A DNA stretch of 61,324 bases from a virus, in IMG/VR virus record IMGVR_UViG_3300046472_000303, positions 1 through 61,324 of that record, one strand, 5' to 3'. Below, in pieces: positions 8,342 through 15,504 of this stretch. The translations under genes and the position numbers were made by a program. Every line of letters starts with the position of its first letter. Positions within the stretch are counted from its first letter, which is position 1. The notes under the pieces are model-generated. The model saw only the letters and a program-made list of their open reading frames with translations. It was not told where the DNA came from and did not search any database.

Positions 8342-9442
8342 CTACCGCTTGGTGTTGCTGACGTTGATCAGAGCCTTGTTGTTCTTGATCCAGGTGGTCA
8401 TCTTCTGCGAGTTCAGCAGCGTGCCGCCGCCCCGCGCGATGAGGTTCTGGCCCGTCGACACCTGAATCTCACGCGGTAGTCTCTCCGCGTAGGTCCAGAG
8501 AATGTCGATGTTGTCGGGCTTCGCGTAGTGCAAGAGCAGCTGCGCCGCCACGAACGCGATGTGAAGGTCCTCGGCCTTCGGGCACTTCGCGGTCATCGGA
8601 TCCTTCAGGATCTCCTCGATGTCCGGGAGCTTGTCGCCGAGCTTGATGTGCGCGCCCAGCTCCGCCGTCGCGGACTCGCCGATGAAGCCCTGGATCACTT
8701 GCAGGCCGAGAGAATCCAGCTGGATCTTCATCACGACGTTGCCGTTGTCGTCCACGCCAGCCAGGTTGCTGACGTACTCCGCCGCTGCGGTGAACGACCG
8801 GGCCGTGCAGAAAGGCCCCTCGTGCTTGGGCACGCTCTCCGCAAAGACGATGCCGGGACGCTGCTTCGCGAAGGCGATCATCAGCGGGTGCATCTTGCGG
8901 GCCTCGGCCCAGAGCGACCACGAGAGCACGTCCGACTGGAGTTGGATCGAGCATTCCCGATTGGTCATCATCTTCAGGGCCTTGCTCGCACCGGACTGGT
9001 CCTCGACGCGGTTGCTCGCAGACCACACCTGCCAGCCCTCGGGGAGATACTCGTCCCCGAAGCGCTTCGACAGGATGATCGGCGCGCAGGCCTTGTTGAC
9101 CAGGATGTCGGCCGAGTTCCGCTCGTCGATGAAGTAGATGCCTCGCGGGTGCGCCTTGAAGTACTCCTTCGTCGGGAGCAACGCGGGCCGCGTGTAGAAC
9201 GACGACGGCGTGCCGTCGGCGAGCTTGGTCGGCACCAGGAAGCCGCGGATATCGGGCGCGTCGACGGTCGGAGCCAGGAAGCTCCAAAAGCCGAACGGCT
9301 CGCTGAACGCGGCGGAGAGGGTCGCAGTGATATCGTGCTGAATCACGTCCGACTTGCCGATGCCGGGCGGTCCCATCAGATGGACAGCTCGTCCGGTTCG
9401 GTAGATGTCGGGGGCGACCTTGACGAGGTCGATAATGCGCAT
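8342..9442 (-). CDS. MoxR-family AAA+ ATPase
   Basis: A 366-residue ATPase. Walker A GPPGIGKS at 24-31, Walker B IYFIDE at 102-107, sensor 1 SASNR with N144. An AAAGGAG site precedes the ATG at 9442. Known of the family: hexameric MoxR ATPases act with VWA-domain partners to remodel or insert metal into target proteins. The VWA partner lies two genes downstream in the same unit. Inferred role: remodelling a host or phage complex early in infection. Confidence 0.93.
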   Translation of the reverse strand: MRIIDLVKVAPDIYRTGRAVHLMGPPGIGKSDVIQHDITATLSAAFSEPFGFWSFLAPTVDAPDIRGFLVPTKLADGTPSSFYTRPALLPTKEYFKAHPRGIYFIDERNSADILVNKACAPIILSKRFGDEYLPEGWQVWSASNRVEDQSGASKALKMMTNRECSIQLQSDVLSWSLWAEARKMHPLMIAFAKQRPGIVFAESVPKHEGPFCTARSFTAAAEYVSNLAGVDDNGNVVMKIQLDSLGLQVIQGFIGESATAELGAHIKLGDKLPDIEEILKDPMTAKCPKAEDLHIAFVAAQLLLHYAKPDNIDILWTYAERLPREIQVSTGQNLIARGGGTLLNSQKMTTWIKNNKALINVSNTKR

Positions 9443-10116
9443 GCGAAAGTCTCCTTTAGGTTGACTGCGTACGGACTGAAAGTGGCGAGAACACGCTTGG
9501 TGATCTCGTCGTGGAACAGGTCCAGCATGTCGGGCGCTGGGGTCATCTTGCCGTTGTGCTCGCGGGCCAGGGTGCGGGCGCTGCGGCCGCTCAGGGCCGA
9601 CAGGTCGCGTCGGGTCTGCCGCTTGATGGCCACGATCCTGCCAGCAACGTGGCCGGCGCTCAGGGTCGCGGCGAGAAGCAGGTACGGGCCGTGGCGCACC
9701 GATGCGATGTGCGGCGCCGGGCCGCGTTGGTGCGGCGGCCGGGTGTAATACGGCGAGCGAAAGACAGAATGGTTCCCAGGGTATGCGCTCCCGGCGTATG
9801 GGTCCCTCTCGCCGAAGCCGGCCATGCTGCCCCCAGGCAACGAGTCGCCGGCCGCCGTGTCACCGCAACACAGCGCGAGCTCGGGCCAGAACGACTGCCA
9901 CTGCCGCGGCCACTGCTGGAAGCGGGTCATGTTGTAGACCGCCTCGATGTAGCCCAGGTCGGGCTTGTCGTCTTCGATCGGCCACGGGTAAGCGTAGTGC
10001 TCGCCCATGTTGATGCCGGGGTTGTCGGGCCGGCGCTGCTCGATCAGCGAGAACACATGCAACAGCTGCCGGTACTCGCCAGTCGGCAAGCGCACGGCCA
10101 CCCGTGGGTTCGTCAT
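9376..10116 (-). CDS. Hypothetical protein, 246 residues
   Basis: Strong ribosome-binding site (GGGAGGAGCG) before the ATG at 10116. The N-terminal 90 residues are tryptophan- and tyrosine-rich (YAYPWPIEDDKPDLGY); the middle is glycine/proline-rich and probably disordered; the C-terminus is helical and basic. The last 22 codons overlap the MoxR gene in another frame, which is unusually long for this cluster. No family recognised. Confidence 0.75.
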   Translation of the reverse strand: MTNPRVAVRLPTGEYRQLLHVFSLIEQRRPDNPGINMGEHYAYPWPIEDDKPDLGYIEAVYNMTRFQQWPRQWQSFWPELALCCGDTAAGDSLPGGSMAGFGERDPYAGSAYPGNHSVFRSPYYTRPPHQRGPAPHIASVRHGPYLLLAATLSAGHVAGRIVAIKRQTRRDLSALSGRSARTLAREHNGKMTPAPDMLDLFHDEITKRVLATFSPYAVNLKETFACALSTSSRSPPTSTEPDELSI

Positions 10117-10269
10117 CGCTCCTCCCTAGAGTTATGCCAGCACCTACCTCGGCGCCTCTCCCCCTCCACGGGGGTGACTACCGAACCACCCGTCCCTCGC
10201 TGTCCTCCCGCTTTCAGGGCGGGCGACATCGACTGCGCTTCTGTTGACCTCGGCGCTGGCGCGCTGAAC

Positions 10270-10344
10270 TGGTAGCGGAGGTGGGGCTCGAACCCACGAC
10301 ACCCGGACTATGAACCCGGTGCTCTACCACTGAGCTACTCCGCA
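10270..10344 (-). tRNA. tRNA with anticodon CAU (Met, possibly initiator-like)
   Basis: The 75-nt reverse-complement sequence folds as a full cloverleaf: acceptor strands TGCGGAG and CTCCGCT, D-stem GCTC/GAGC, anticodon stem CCGGG/TCCGG with loop TTCATAG (anticodon CAU), T-stem GTGGG/CCCAC with loop TTCGAGC, and an encoded ACCA end. The acceptor has a U1-U72 mismatch and the 5' anticodon strand carries three G residues, both reminiscent of initiator tRNA; however pair 11-24 is C-G as in elongators. Ile(CAU) requiring lysidine is another possibility. Confidence 0.95.
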
Positions 10345-10352
10345 ATCGAAAT

Positions 10353-10390
10353 GGTTCGCGGCCGTTCCTGGTAGGTTGCCGCGACGAACC
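10353..10390 (-). other. Hairpin just upstream of the tRNA
   Basis: GGTTCG/CGAACC arms, extended by GCGGC/GCCGC with a two-base bulge, lie between the stop of the 10399 gene and the tRNA 5' end. There is no U-run. It may act in processing or weak termination of the leftward transcript. Confidence 0.45.
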
Positions 10391-10398
10391 CTGCGAGT

Positions 10399-10827
10399 TT
10401 ACTTCCCGCTTGAAGCCTTGTCATCGAGCCACGCCAGCTTGCGGGTCTCGATCTCCGCCAGGTCCATCTCGTCCGCGCCCTTGCGCGGCGCGCCGAATCT
10501 GTACCCGGGGTTGTGCACGCTCAGCTGCACGAAGTCCATCACGTCGCTCGGCTTGACCATCTCGGTCGGCCTACCCGTCGCGCGCTTCAGCGCCCTCAGC
10601 AGATACCTCGTCGACTTGGCGACGTCCGTGCCGTGCTGCGGGCCGCGGCCGCATCCTAGCAGCTCGAGCGCGGCGTCCGTAAGAGGGTAGCGGAACGCGT
10701 GCGAGCTCGACGTGGTCGTGTTCACAGTCCACGCGAGCTTCACGCACTTGGCATGGAGCTCGGCGTTGCCCATGGCCAGCCGCGCGGCCTGAAGGTCCCA
10801 GAATTCGCGGTGCGCCTGCTTTTTCAT
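10399..10827 (-). CDS. Small protein, paralogue family A (copy 1)
   Basis: A 142-residue helical protein. It shares the pattern W-D-L-x-A-A-x-L-A-M-x-x-x-x-L-H (here FWDLQAARLAMGNAELHAKC) and a second block with DAALELLG with the genes at 10824, 11219 and 15045, so these are diverged duplicates. GGAGGTCGG precedes the ATG, which also overlaps the previous stop (ATGA). Function unknown; the tail is longer than in the other copies. Confidence 0.85.
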   Translation of the reverse strand: MKKQAHREFWDLQAARLAMGNAELHAKCVKLAWTVNTTTSSSHAFRYPLTDAALELLGCGRGPQHGTDVAKSTRYLLRALKRATGRPTEMVKPSDVMDFVQLSVHNPGYRFGAPRKGADEMDLAEIETRKLAWLDDKASSGK

Positions 10828-11222
10828 CCGACCTCCTTCACAAGCTCGCGGTCAACACCCGGGAACGACTTGTCACACAGGATGTCCTGCATATCCTTGA
10901 TCTCGGCCATGGTCAACGACGACCAGTTGTGTGGGGTCGCGGGGAACGCGCGCAAGAACGCCGCGCGCAGCTCGCGCACCATGTCTGCGAGCTCACGCTC
11001 ATGGCTGCCGTCACCCACGAACGGCATCCCGTTCATGTTGCGGTGGATCTCATGGTGGCCAAGCGCCACCAGCGCCGCAGTCAGCAGCCGAACGCGGGTC
11101 GTCTGATTGAGCCACGCGAACTCGCCGCATAGGCTGTTGACTATGGCGCGGTGCAGCTTCGGGTACACCATCGCGAGCTTGGCTGCTTCGAGGTCCCACA
11201 GCTCGTCGGCCGGGGTCGTCAT
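10824..11222 (-). CDS. Small protein, paralogue family A (copy 2)
   Basis: A 132-residue protein; start at 11222 supported by a GAGGAAG site and overlap with the previous stop. It contains LWDLEAAKLAMVYPKLH near the N-terminus and LLTAALVALG further on, matching the family pattern, then an insertion before the closing helix (LRAAFLRAFP). Probably small, soluble and helical. Function unknown. Confidence 0.82.
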   Translation of the reverse strand: MTTPADELWDLEAAKLAMVYPKLHRAIVNSLCGEFAWLNQTTRVRLLTAALVALGHHEIHRNMNGMPFVGDGSHERELADMVRELRAAFLRAFPATPHNWSSLTMAEIKDMQDILCDKSFPGVDRELVKEVG

Positions 11223-11458
11223 GGCTTCTTCCTCAGAGCCCGCGCCAGGTTCGCGTGGTTGTCCCGCCCGATAGGCAGGCCCAGCACGATCAGCGCGTCC
11301 TCCAGTGATTTGTACACCACGTACTCGGTAGCAACCGAACGGGCGATGCGGCTGCATTTATCGTGCAGCTTGGGGTCCACCATCACAAGGCGGGCCACCT
11401 GGAAGTCCCACTCGTCGGTCAGGAGCTTCATCTCCGCGGCGCGTGTCAGCTTCTTCAT
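11219..11458 (-). CDS. Small protein, paralogue family A (copy 3, shortest)
   Basis: A 79-residue minimal version of the family: EWDFQVARLVMVDPKLHDKC followed by LEDALIVLGLPIGRDNHANL and a basic end. The ribosome-binding site is weak (GGGGTT). Its length suggests the two blocks are the core of the fold and the extra segments in copies 1 and 2 are additions. Confidence 0.8.
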   Translation of the reverse strand: MKKLTRAAEMKLLTDEWDFQVARLVMVDPKLHDKCSRIARSVATEYVVYKSLEDALIVLGLPIGRDNHANLARALRKKP

Positions 11459-11621
11459 AAAAACCCCAGCGCTGCGTCGCGCAGCGGTAGCTACCCCTCA
11501 CTCGTTGGCTCAGGGCCTGTCATCAGCTTCACCCTCGGCCAGCCACGGCCTCGGCATCGGGCCTCAAGCACCCGTCTCGCCACGTATTCGAGCGACCACG
11601 CGGGCAGCGCTGGGTGGCGTC

Positions 11622-12074
11622 CTAGAACTTCGCGATCAGAGCCGCCAGCGCCTCGCTGTCCTCGGTGATGAACGCGTCGTCGATGCCCTTGGCCAGCGGC
11701 GCGAACTTGTCGCGGACCTCCTCGCTGCACGCTATCGAGAAGCCCAGCGCGGGGAACTCGATGCACGTACCGTGGCCGCCGGCCGCGGCTTGGGCCTTGA
11801 GGCACGGGTGCTCGTTGCGCAGCTTGCGCAGCGTCTCGCTGGCCAGCTCGCTCACGTCGATGTGCAGCCACTCGCCGAGCTCGAGCTTGAAGAACTTCGC
11901 GGGGTCTTTCTTGACCGCCGCGAAGAACGCCGCACTCACACGCTCGCGGGCCACGGCGCGCGCCGCTCGTCCGCTCTCGACCTCGGATGTGATCCGGTCC
12001 TTGCGGGCTTGCTCGGCCGCATGGATCTTGGCAGATAGACGTGCGCGCAGAACGCGCACAGCGGGTGCTTTCAT
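11622..12074 (-). CDS. Hypothetical protein, 150 residues
   Basis: An excellent AGGAGG site precedes the ATG at 12074. The N-terminal 60 residues are a basic, alanine-rich helix, and the middle carries KFFKLELGEWLHIDVSEL. A glycine turn with one cysteine (GGHGTCIEF) and a beta-like stretch follow before an acidic end. The 163 nt between this gene and 11458 hold only a doubtful 30-codon ORF. No family recognised. Confidence 0.8.
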   Translation of the reverse strand: MKAPAVRVLRARLSAKIHAAEQARKDRITSEVESGRAARAVARERVSAAFFAAVKKDPAKFFKLELGEWLHIDVSELASETLRKLRNEHPCLKAQAAAGGHGTCIEFPALGFSIACSEEVRDKFAPLAKGIDDAFITEDSEALAALIAKF

Positions 12075-12082
12075 GTGTCCTC

Positions 12083-12298
12083 CTAGAGTAGTGAGCTATT
12101 GCCGCCGGCCATGTTGTACGTGGCCAGTTCCTCGTCCGTCAGCTCGCACTCCTTGATGAAGCGCGCTTTGCTGAACCTCGGATTCTCACGCGCCATCGCG
12201 TCGGCTATGCGGGCCACGACACTCAGGCGCGATTGTGTACCGTTACCTACGCCAGCGATGGCCGACGCGATCATGTCGTAGTCGACCTTGGACATCAT
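12083..12298 (-). CDS. Hypothetical protein, 71 residues
   Basis: Start at 12298 overlaps the previous stop (ATGA); a second ATG follows immediately at 12295. The sequence MSKVDYDMIASAIAGV, then ARIADAMARENPRFSKARF, reads as two helices with a terminal acidic helix (CELTDEELATYNMAG). This style of small soluble protein is frequent in phage early regions; function unknown. Confidence 0.77.
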   Translation of the reverse strand: MMSKVDYDMIASAIAGVGNGTQSRLSVVARIADAMARENPRFSKARFIKECELTDEELATYNMAGGNSSLL

Positions 12299-12528
12299 AG
12301 GTCCACCACTGACGGCGCCCGGGCCGCCGTGTTCAGATACCGCGACGCGCGCGCCCAGCGCCCCGAGCCAGGACCACACAGCACACAGTGCCGCGGGATC
12401 TTGCACGTTGCGGCATGCTGCGCGTAGTTGTCGGCGGCCGTTGCCAGGCCCCGCAGCACCGCCGACACGCCGTGCATCAGCACCAGGCGTTCGAGGCGAG
12501 TGATGTCCTCGGGCGGTAGGAACTTCAT
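12295..12528 (-). CDS. Hypothetical protein, 77 residues
   Basis: Start at 12528 has GGAGAAGG upstream and overlaps the stop of the next small gene (ATGA). The N-terminal half is helical (FLPPEDITRLERLVLMHGV); the second half carries C43, C49 and C52 in a basic context, a possible metal-binding knuckle. Function unknown. Confidence 0.75.
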   Translation of the reverse strand: MKFLPPEDITRLERLVLMHGVSAVLRGLATAADNYAQHAATCKIPRHCVLCGPGSGRWARASRYLNTAARAPSVVDL

Positions 12529-12704
12529 GATGCCTTCTCCACCCTCGCGATGCTGTCGTTCGGCAGCACCTTGAACAGGTCGGTGCGCCCCACCGCCCAA
12601 TCGACCACCTCTTGGATCGGCAGGGTGCGCGCTCGGCGACCGCCAGGGCCGAGCCGGTCGTAGATACTCGCCAGCTCGTCGAGGGTCAGCTCTTTGTCCT
12701 TCAT
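12525..12704 (-). CDS. Small hypothetical protein, 59 residues
   Basis: Both ends overlap neighbours by 4 nt (ATGA). A TGAGGACG site lies upstream of the ATG at 12704. The product (MKDKELTLDELASIYDRLG ... LPIQEVVDWAVG) looks like an all-helical domain with an arginine-rich turn. Function unknown. Confidence 0.7.
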   Translation of the reverse strand: MKDKELTLDELASIYDRLGPGGRRARTLPIQEVVDWAVGRTDLFKVLPNDSIARVEKAS

Positions 12705-12916
12705 GGCAGCGTCCTCACCGACATATGCACCGGACCGGGGTCGGTCCTATGCGGATTGATCGTCGTGCTCTTGATCGTCGACGCTTCCCAGCGCCGGAGC
12801 TCGTGCTGGATCATGCTCGCCTTGCAGTACGGCCCCTGCGCGGGCAGCAGGTCATCCGACGGAAGGCGGATCTTCAGCGTCACCCTCAGCTCGACCTCGA
12901 CAAATTGGTGTTTCAT
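12701..12916 (-). CDS. Small hypothetical protein, 71 residues
   Basis: Start at 12916 overlaps the previous stop. The N-terminal segment VEVELRVTLKIRLPSDDLL is an alternating beta-strand pattern, followed by a helix (ASMIQHELRRWEAST) and a beta-like end. It resembles small phage proteins that pair two strands with one helix. Function unknown. Confidence 0.72.
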   Translation of the reverse strand: MKHQFVEVELRVTLKIRLPSDDLLPAQGPYCKASMIQHELRRWEASTIKSTTINPHRTDPGPVHMSVRTLP

Positions 12917-13197
12917 CCTCGTTGCCCCTCTGGTAGTGGTGCGTCGCGCGATGCGGTCGGCGTGGCGACGCCGTGATAGCCGGGCTGTCTCAGTATCGTG
13001 ATCCAAGACTTCAGAGTCTCTTTCTCATTGCCGTTCAGCGGCAGCCAGCGCCCGCCGTTGCCCAGCTCGCCCGACGCAACGGGGCCGCGTGTCACGTACA
13101 GCCACGATGGTGTCGCGGTGTCGGCCACGAAGCCGTACAGATCAAGCAGGTTCGTCTGCGCCTGCGTCAGCGCGGGCTTCGATGCTGGCGGCTTCAT
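12913..13197 (-). CDS. Small protein, paralogue family B (copy 1)
   Basis: A 94-residue protein with an AAGGAG site. It shares the pattern L-x-x-A-Q-x-N-L-L-D-L-Y-G-F-V-A, then a beta stretch (SWLYVTRG), G-x-W-L-P-L and a closing tryptophan helix (LKSWITIL), with the genes at 14737 and 17755. Its 3' end overlaps the next gene (ATGA) and its 5' end overlaps the 13142 gene by 56 nt. Function unknown. Confidence 0.8.
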   Translation of the reverse strand: MKPPASKPALTQAQTNLLDLYGFVADTATPSWLYVTRGPVASGELGNGGRWLPLNGNEKETLKSWITILRQPGYHGVATPTASRDAPLPEGQRG

Positions 13198-13360
13198 CGA
13201 CCGGCTCCTTGGCCAGCGCCACGATGCGAGTCATCGCCTCGTGCCACTCGGCGGCTGTGAGAGTTAGGGACAGGCCGCTGCGCGTGTGAACGCGATAGCG
13301 CCCGTCGTTGTCGCGCGTGACCTCGGCCAGCGAGCCCAGGTTGCCCCAGGGGCTAGTCAC
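13142..13360 (-). CDS. Small hypothetical protein, 72 residues
   Basis: A GTG start at 13360 overlaps the previous gene by 8 nt. The N-terminal half is beta-like (LAEVTRDNDGRYRVHTRSGL), the second half one amphipathic helix with an acidic alanine-rich tail that overlaps the family B gene. The beta hairpin followed by a helix suggests a small globular domain; function unknown. Confidence 0.65.
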   Translation of the reverse strand: MTSPWGNLGSLAEVTRDNDGRYRVHTRSGLSLTLTAAEWHEAMTRIVALAKEPVDEAASIEARADAGADEPA

Positions 13361-13478
13361 GGCCGCACACCTTGGCCAGCGTGACTAGCGAGACCAACAG
13401 CGAGAACTGCAAGTGCAGAACCTGCGCGATGATGGCCAGGATCACGATGTAGAACATGAACTCGATCAGGCCCTTCAT
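13353..13478 (-). CDS. Tiny membrane protein, 41 residues
   Basis: AGGAGAG precedes the ATG at 13478, which overlaps the previous stop. Almost the whole product is one hydrophobic helix (FMFYIVILAIIAQVLHLQF continuing for about ten more residues) with a short polar tail. A single-span peptide of this size may modify the host membrane or another membrane protein; function unknown. Confidence 0.7.
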   Translation of the reverse strand: MKGLIEFMFYIVILAIIAQVLHLQFSLLVSLVTLAKVCGRD

Positions 13479-13723
13479 ACCGGCTCTCCTAGGTACAGCT
13501 TCGCCCATGCGCGGCGCAGCTCGTTGGTGTATCGCTCGAAGAAATACCGCTCGGCCACGGCGGTTTCGTACGGCCGCTGCCGATCGCGCCATGCGTGCAT
13601 ATGGTTTTGTAGCGCGTGCCAGTCGTCGATGCTCAGGTGATTTGCCGGGTTGCTCCCGGTCATGGCCTCCACCGCGTCCCACAGCGCCTCGACCTCGGGA
13701 TCGGCTCCGTCCCAGGTGTTCAC
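13475..13723 (-). CDS. Hypothetical protein, 82 residues
   Basis: GTG at 13723 overlaps the previous stop (GTGA), so translation is probably coupled; there is no clear ribosome-binding site. The protein is helical with many aromatic residues (WDAVEAM, DWHALQNHMHAWRD, YFFERYTNELRRAWAKL). Function unknown. Confidence 0.75.
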   Translation of the reverse strand: MNTWDGADPEVEALWDAVEAMTGSNPANHLSIDDWHALQNHMHAWRDRQRPYETAVAERYFFERYTNELRRAWAKLYLGEPV

Positions 13724-13983
13724 GGCTTGAGCCCGTTGAACGGCCAGGTGTTGAAATCCGGCAGCTCGCGGGCCTTTTGCGCCGTGAGGTGCAGGTCTGC
13801 GAGCGTGCACGAAGACGGCGCGGACAGGTCATTGAGTTGGATCGTCGTCCAGTCCATCTCGCGGGCGACCTCGGCGCGGATCAGCCTACCCACCTCGAGA
13901 GCTTGCTCGCATCTGTGCAGGATGCTGTCAAGAGTCTGCCGTGTGCGCTCGAGCGGGAACGCGACGATATTTGACGCGGTCAT
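13720..13983 (-). CDS. Hypothetical protein, 87 residues
   Basis: The ATG at 13983 (GGAG eight bases upstream, ATGA overlap with the previous stop) is preferred over the in-frame ATG at 13995. The N-terminus carries NIVAFPLERTRQTLDSIL, an amphipathic helix, and a second helix with a basic face follows. Function unknown. Confidence 0.75.
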   Translation of the reverse strand: MTASNIVAFPLERTRQTLDSILHRCEQALEVGRLIRAEVAREMDWTTIQLNDLSAPSSCTLADLHLTAQKARELPDFNTWPFNGLKP

Positions 13984-14315
13984 CGTCTGCTCCATGGATA
14001 AAACCTAAGTGCCAGCTCGGTGCCGGGCTCGCGCGGTTGCGCATATGGCCTGCCGCACCAGGCGTCGCGTTGTTTCACACCGTGCGCCAGGTCCACTTGG
14101 ACGTGTGGCCACACGAACGTGACACCAGCTCCGACCCAGTCGGTCGTCGGCTCGCAGCCAGGTTTGATCTCGGCAAACGGCGGCCCGCGCGTGATATCCG
14201 AGACGTGCGTGTAGCCTAGGAAAGCCCGGATATCCGGGCCGTGCGTGTCTGAGTCCGCGCGGGCAGCGCTCGGGAGCGCCATCGCTAAGCAGATCACTAT
14301 TCGCGCCTTGTTCAC
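13980..14315 (-). CDS. Secreted beta-rich protein with signal peptide
   Basis: GTG at 14315 sits six bases after GGAGGT and overlaps the previous stop; an upstream in-frame GTG has no usable spacing. The first 20 residues are a signal peptide (KARIVICLAMALPSAARA, cleavage after ARA). The mature part alternates strands (AFLGYTHVSDI, GAGVTFVWPHVQVDLAHGV, TELALRFYPW) with two cysteines, like a small periplasmic or outer-membrane beta structure. Inferred: acts in the host envelope, possibly against superinfection. Confidence 0.76.
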   Translation of the reverse strand: MNKARIVICLAMALPSAARADSDTHGPDIRAFLGYTHVSDITRGPPFAEIKPGCEPTTDWVGAGVTFVWPHVQVDLAHGVKQRDAWCGRPYAQPREPGTELALRFYPWSRR

Positions 14316-14515
14316 GGCCACACCTCCCAGTCGCCCCAGCCGGGCTCGCCGACGTCGAAGAAGTCCACGGCGCCCTCGGGCTCGCCGATGTCCAGATCCG
14401 GCCGCAGGAAGTGCGGACCGGGCCTATAAGCTATCAGGTGCTCGAACTCGTCGTCGTTCAAGAACCCCATCAGCTCGGGGTTGACGACGAAGGGCAGCGG
14501 CCCGCCGCTGTTCAT
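14312..14515 (-). CDS. Small acidic protein, about 67 residues
   Basis: The start is uncertain: ATG at 14515 is used here, GTG at 14524 would overlap the previous stop (GTGA). The product is acidic and rich in glycine, proline and aromatic residues (FLNDDEFEHLIAYRPGPHFL, then GEPGWGDWEVWP). The charge suggests a possible DNA-mimic or protein-binding role, but this is only a guess. Confidence 0.62.
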   Translation of the reverse strand: MNSGGPLPFVVNPELMGFLNDDEFEHLIAYRPGPHFLRPDLDIGEPEGAVDFFDVGEPGWGDWEVWP

Positions 14516-14520
14516 GGGCG

Positions 14521-14649
14521 TCACTTCGGCCACAGGCTCACGCCCCAGACCATCCAGATGAAGCCGTCGAACGCGACGATCGCCAAGGCGACGATCACGA
14601 GCTCGAAGACCTCGTCGCGAGTCTGTCCGAACAGGTTGTTGGTACGCAT
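14521..14649 (-). CDS. Tiny membrane protein, 42 residues
   Basis: AGGAG lies eight to nine bases before the ATG at 14649. After a short polar start (MRTNNLFGQTRDEVFE) comes one transmembrane helix (LVIVALAIVAFDGFIWMVW). A second single-span peptide in this early cluster, beside that at 13353. Function unknown. Confidence 0.68.
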   Translation of the reverse strand: MRTNNLFGQTRDEVFELVIVALAIVAFDGFIWMVWGVSLWPK

Positions 14650-14736
14650 GTGTGCACTCCTAAAAAATGGCGGCCCACCGGGGTTCCGGCCGAAGCACGG
14701 CAATCCCTCGGTGCAGCCGCCCAGGCCGCTACGAAA

Positions 14737-15048
14737 CTAGACCGTCGGCACCGGAATGGGGTTGTGTTCGCCCCACGTGTACGCCGGTTGCCGCTTGAAT
14801 CTGTTGATGCGCTCGACCCAGTTGCCGACTGTCTCTTTCATCGGCAGCCACAGGCCCCCCCTCACCCCACCGTCCGTGACGAACACCCAGTGCGGCATCG
14901 GCCCACCAGCAGCGTACTCGCGCAGCCCGGACACATCGCGGGCTACGAAGCCGTAGAGGTGCAGCAGGTTGCGATGCGCTTGCGGAAGCGACTCCATCAG
15001 CTCGCGTTCCTCGGTGACGTCTAGGCCGTGGCTATTCGGGCCGCTCAT
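14737..15048 (-). CDS. Small protein, paralogue family B (copy 2)
   Basis: A 103-residue protein; start overlaps the previous stop (ATGA). LPQAHRNLLHLYGFVARD, then HWVFVTDGG, GGLWLPM and VGNWVERINRFKRQPAY, align with copy 1 at 12913 through most of its length. An insertion (GLREYAAGGPM) separates the first two blocks. Function unknown. Confidence 0.82.
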   Translation of the reverse strand: MSGPNSHGLDVTEERELMESLPQAHRNLLHLYGFVARDVSGLREYAAGGPMPHWVFVTDGGVRGGLWLPMKETVGNWVERINRFKRQPAYTWGEHNPIPVPTV

Positions 15049-15341
15049 AGAGATAACCCGAACGTCCGCCGGCGGTGCGGCGGGTTAAGCCGCATGAACG
15101 CCGCGAACAGGCCGTCGATGTTCTCTCGCGTGTTGGGCAGCTTCAGATCCCGAAGCGCCATGGACATTACCACCTCGCGGGCGCCGTGATCGGCGCTCAC
15201 GCGGTAGCTGCTTGCGATTGCGTATAGCTTGGGATTCGCCATCCCCAGCATGCTGGCACGGATCTCCCACCATTCGTCAGGTGAGCGGCAGCACGAGCTA
15301 GTGCAGTCCGGCCCGTGATTTGATCGGTATTCAGCGCCCAT
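15045..15341 (-). CDS. Small protein, paralogue family A (copy 4)
   Basis: A 98-residue member of the family found at 10.4-11.5 kb. The first block reads EWWEIRASMLGMANPKLYA and the second VVMSMALRDLKLPNTRENID, followed by an AAFMRLNP helix. Extra N-terminal residues carry three cysteines (CTSSCC). Start at 15341 overlaps the previous gene by 11 nt. Separated from the other copies by about 3.6 kb and a family B gene. Confidence 0.78.
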   Translation of the reverse strand: MGAEYRSNHGPDCTSSCCRSPDEWWEIRASMLGMANPKLYAIASSYRVSADHGAREVVMSMALRDLKLPNTRENIDGLFAAFMRLNPPHRRRTFGLSL

Positions 15342-15504
15342 GGCGCACCCACCAGCTCTCGGCGAACTTCTGGTCACAAACCGTGACTCGGCTCGAGACT
15401 TCAATGCAATAGTCCGTCCAGGCGTTCGCGGCTTTGTGAGGAGAGCCCCCACTAGTCGCGAACAGCAGAACCAGGGCTACTAGGCCGCGCTTTCGTATCA
15501 GCAC
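15331..15504 (-). CDS. Small secreted protein, 57 residues
   Basis: GTG at 15504 overlaps the preceding 37-residue gene. A basic start (LIRKRG) and hydrophobic core (LVALVLLFATSGG), then a likely cleavage after HKAANA, form a signal peptide. The mature part has two cysteines (DYCIEVSSRVTVCDQ) that could form a disulphide in the periplasm. Function unknown. Confidence 0.65.
   Translation of the reverse strand: MLIRKRGLVALVLLFATSGGSPHKAANAWTDYCIEVSSRVTVCDQKFAESWWVRHGR

Noticed and set aside
10113-10229. A 38-codon leftward ORF overlapping the start of the 9376 gene by ATGA
   Set aside because: No ribosome-binding site, arginine/glycine-rich composition typical of shadow translation in GC-rich DNA, and the stretch includes a CCCC/GGGG hairpin.
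11491-11610. A short leftward ORF (VARRVLEARC ...) in the gap before 11458
   Set aside because: No good start codon or ribosome-binding site; the frame is the tail of a shadow of the 11622 gene. Left as intergenic, although the residues read quite naturally.
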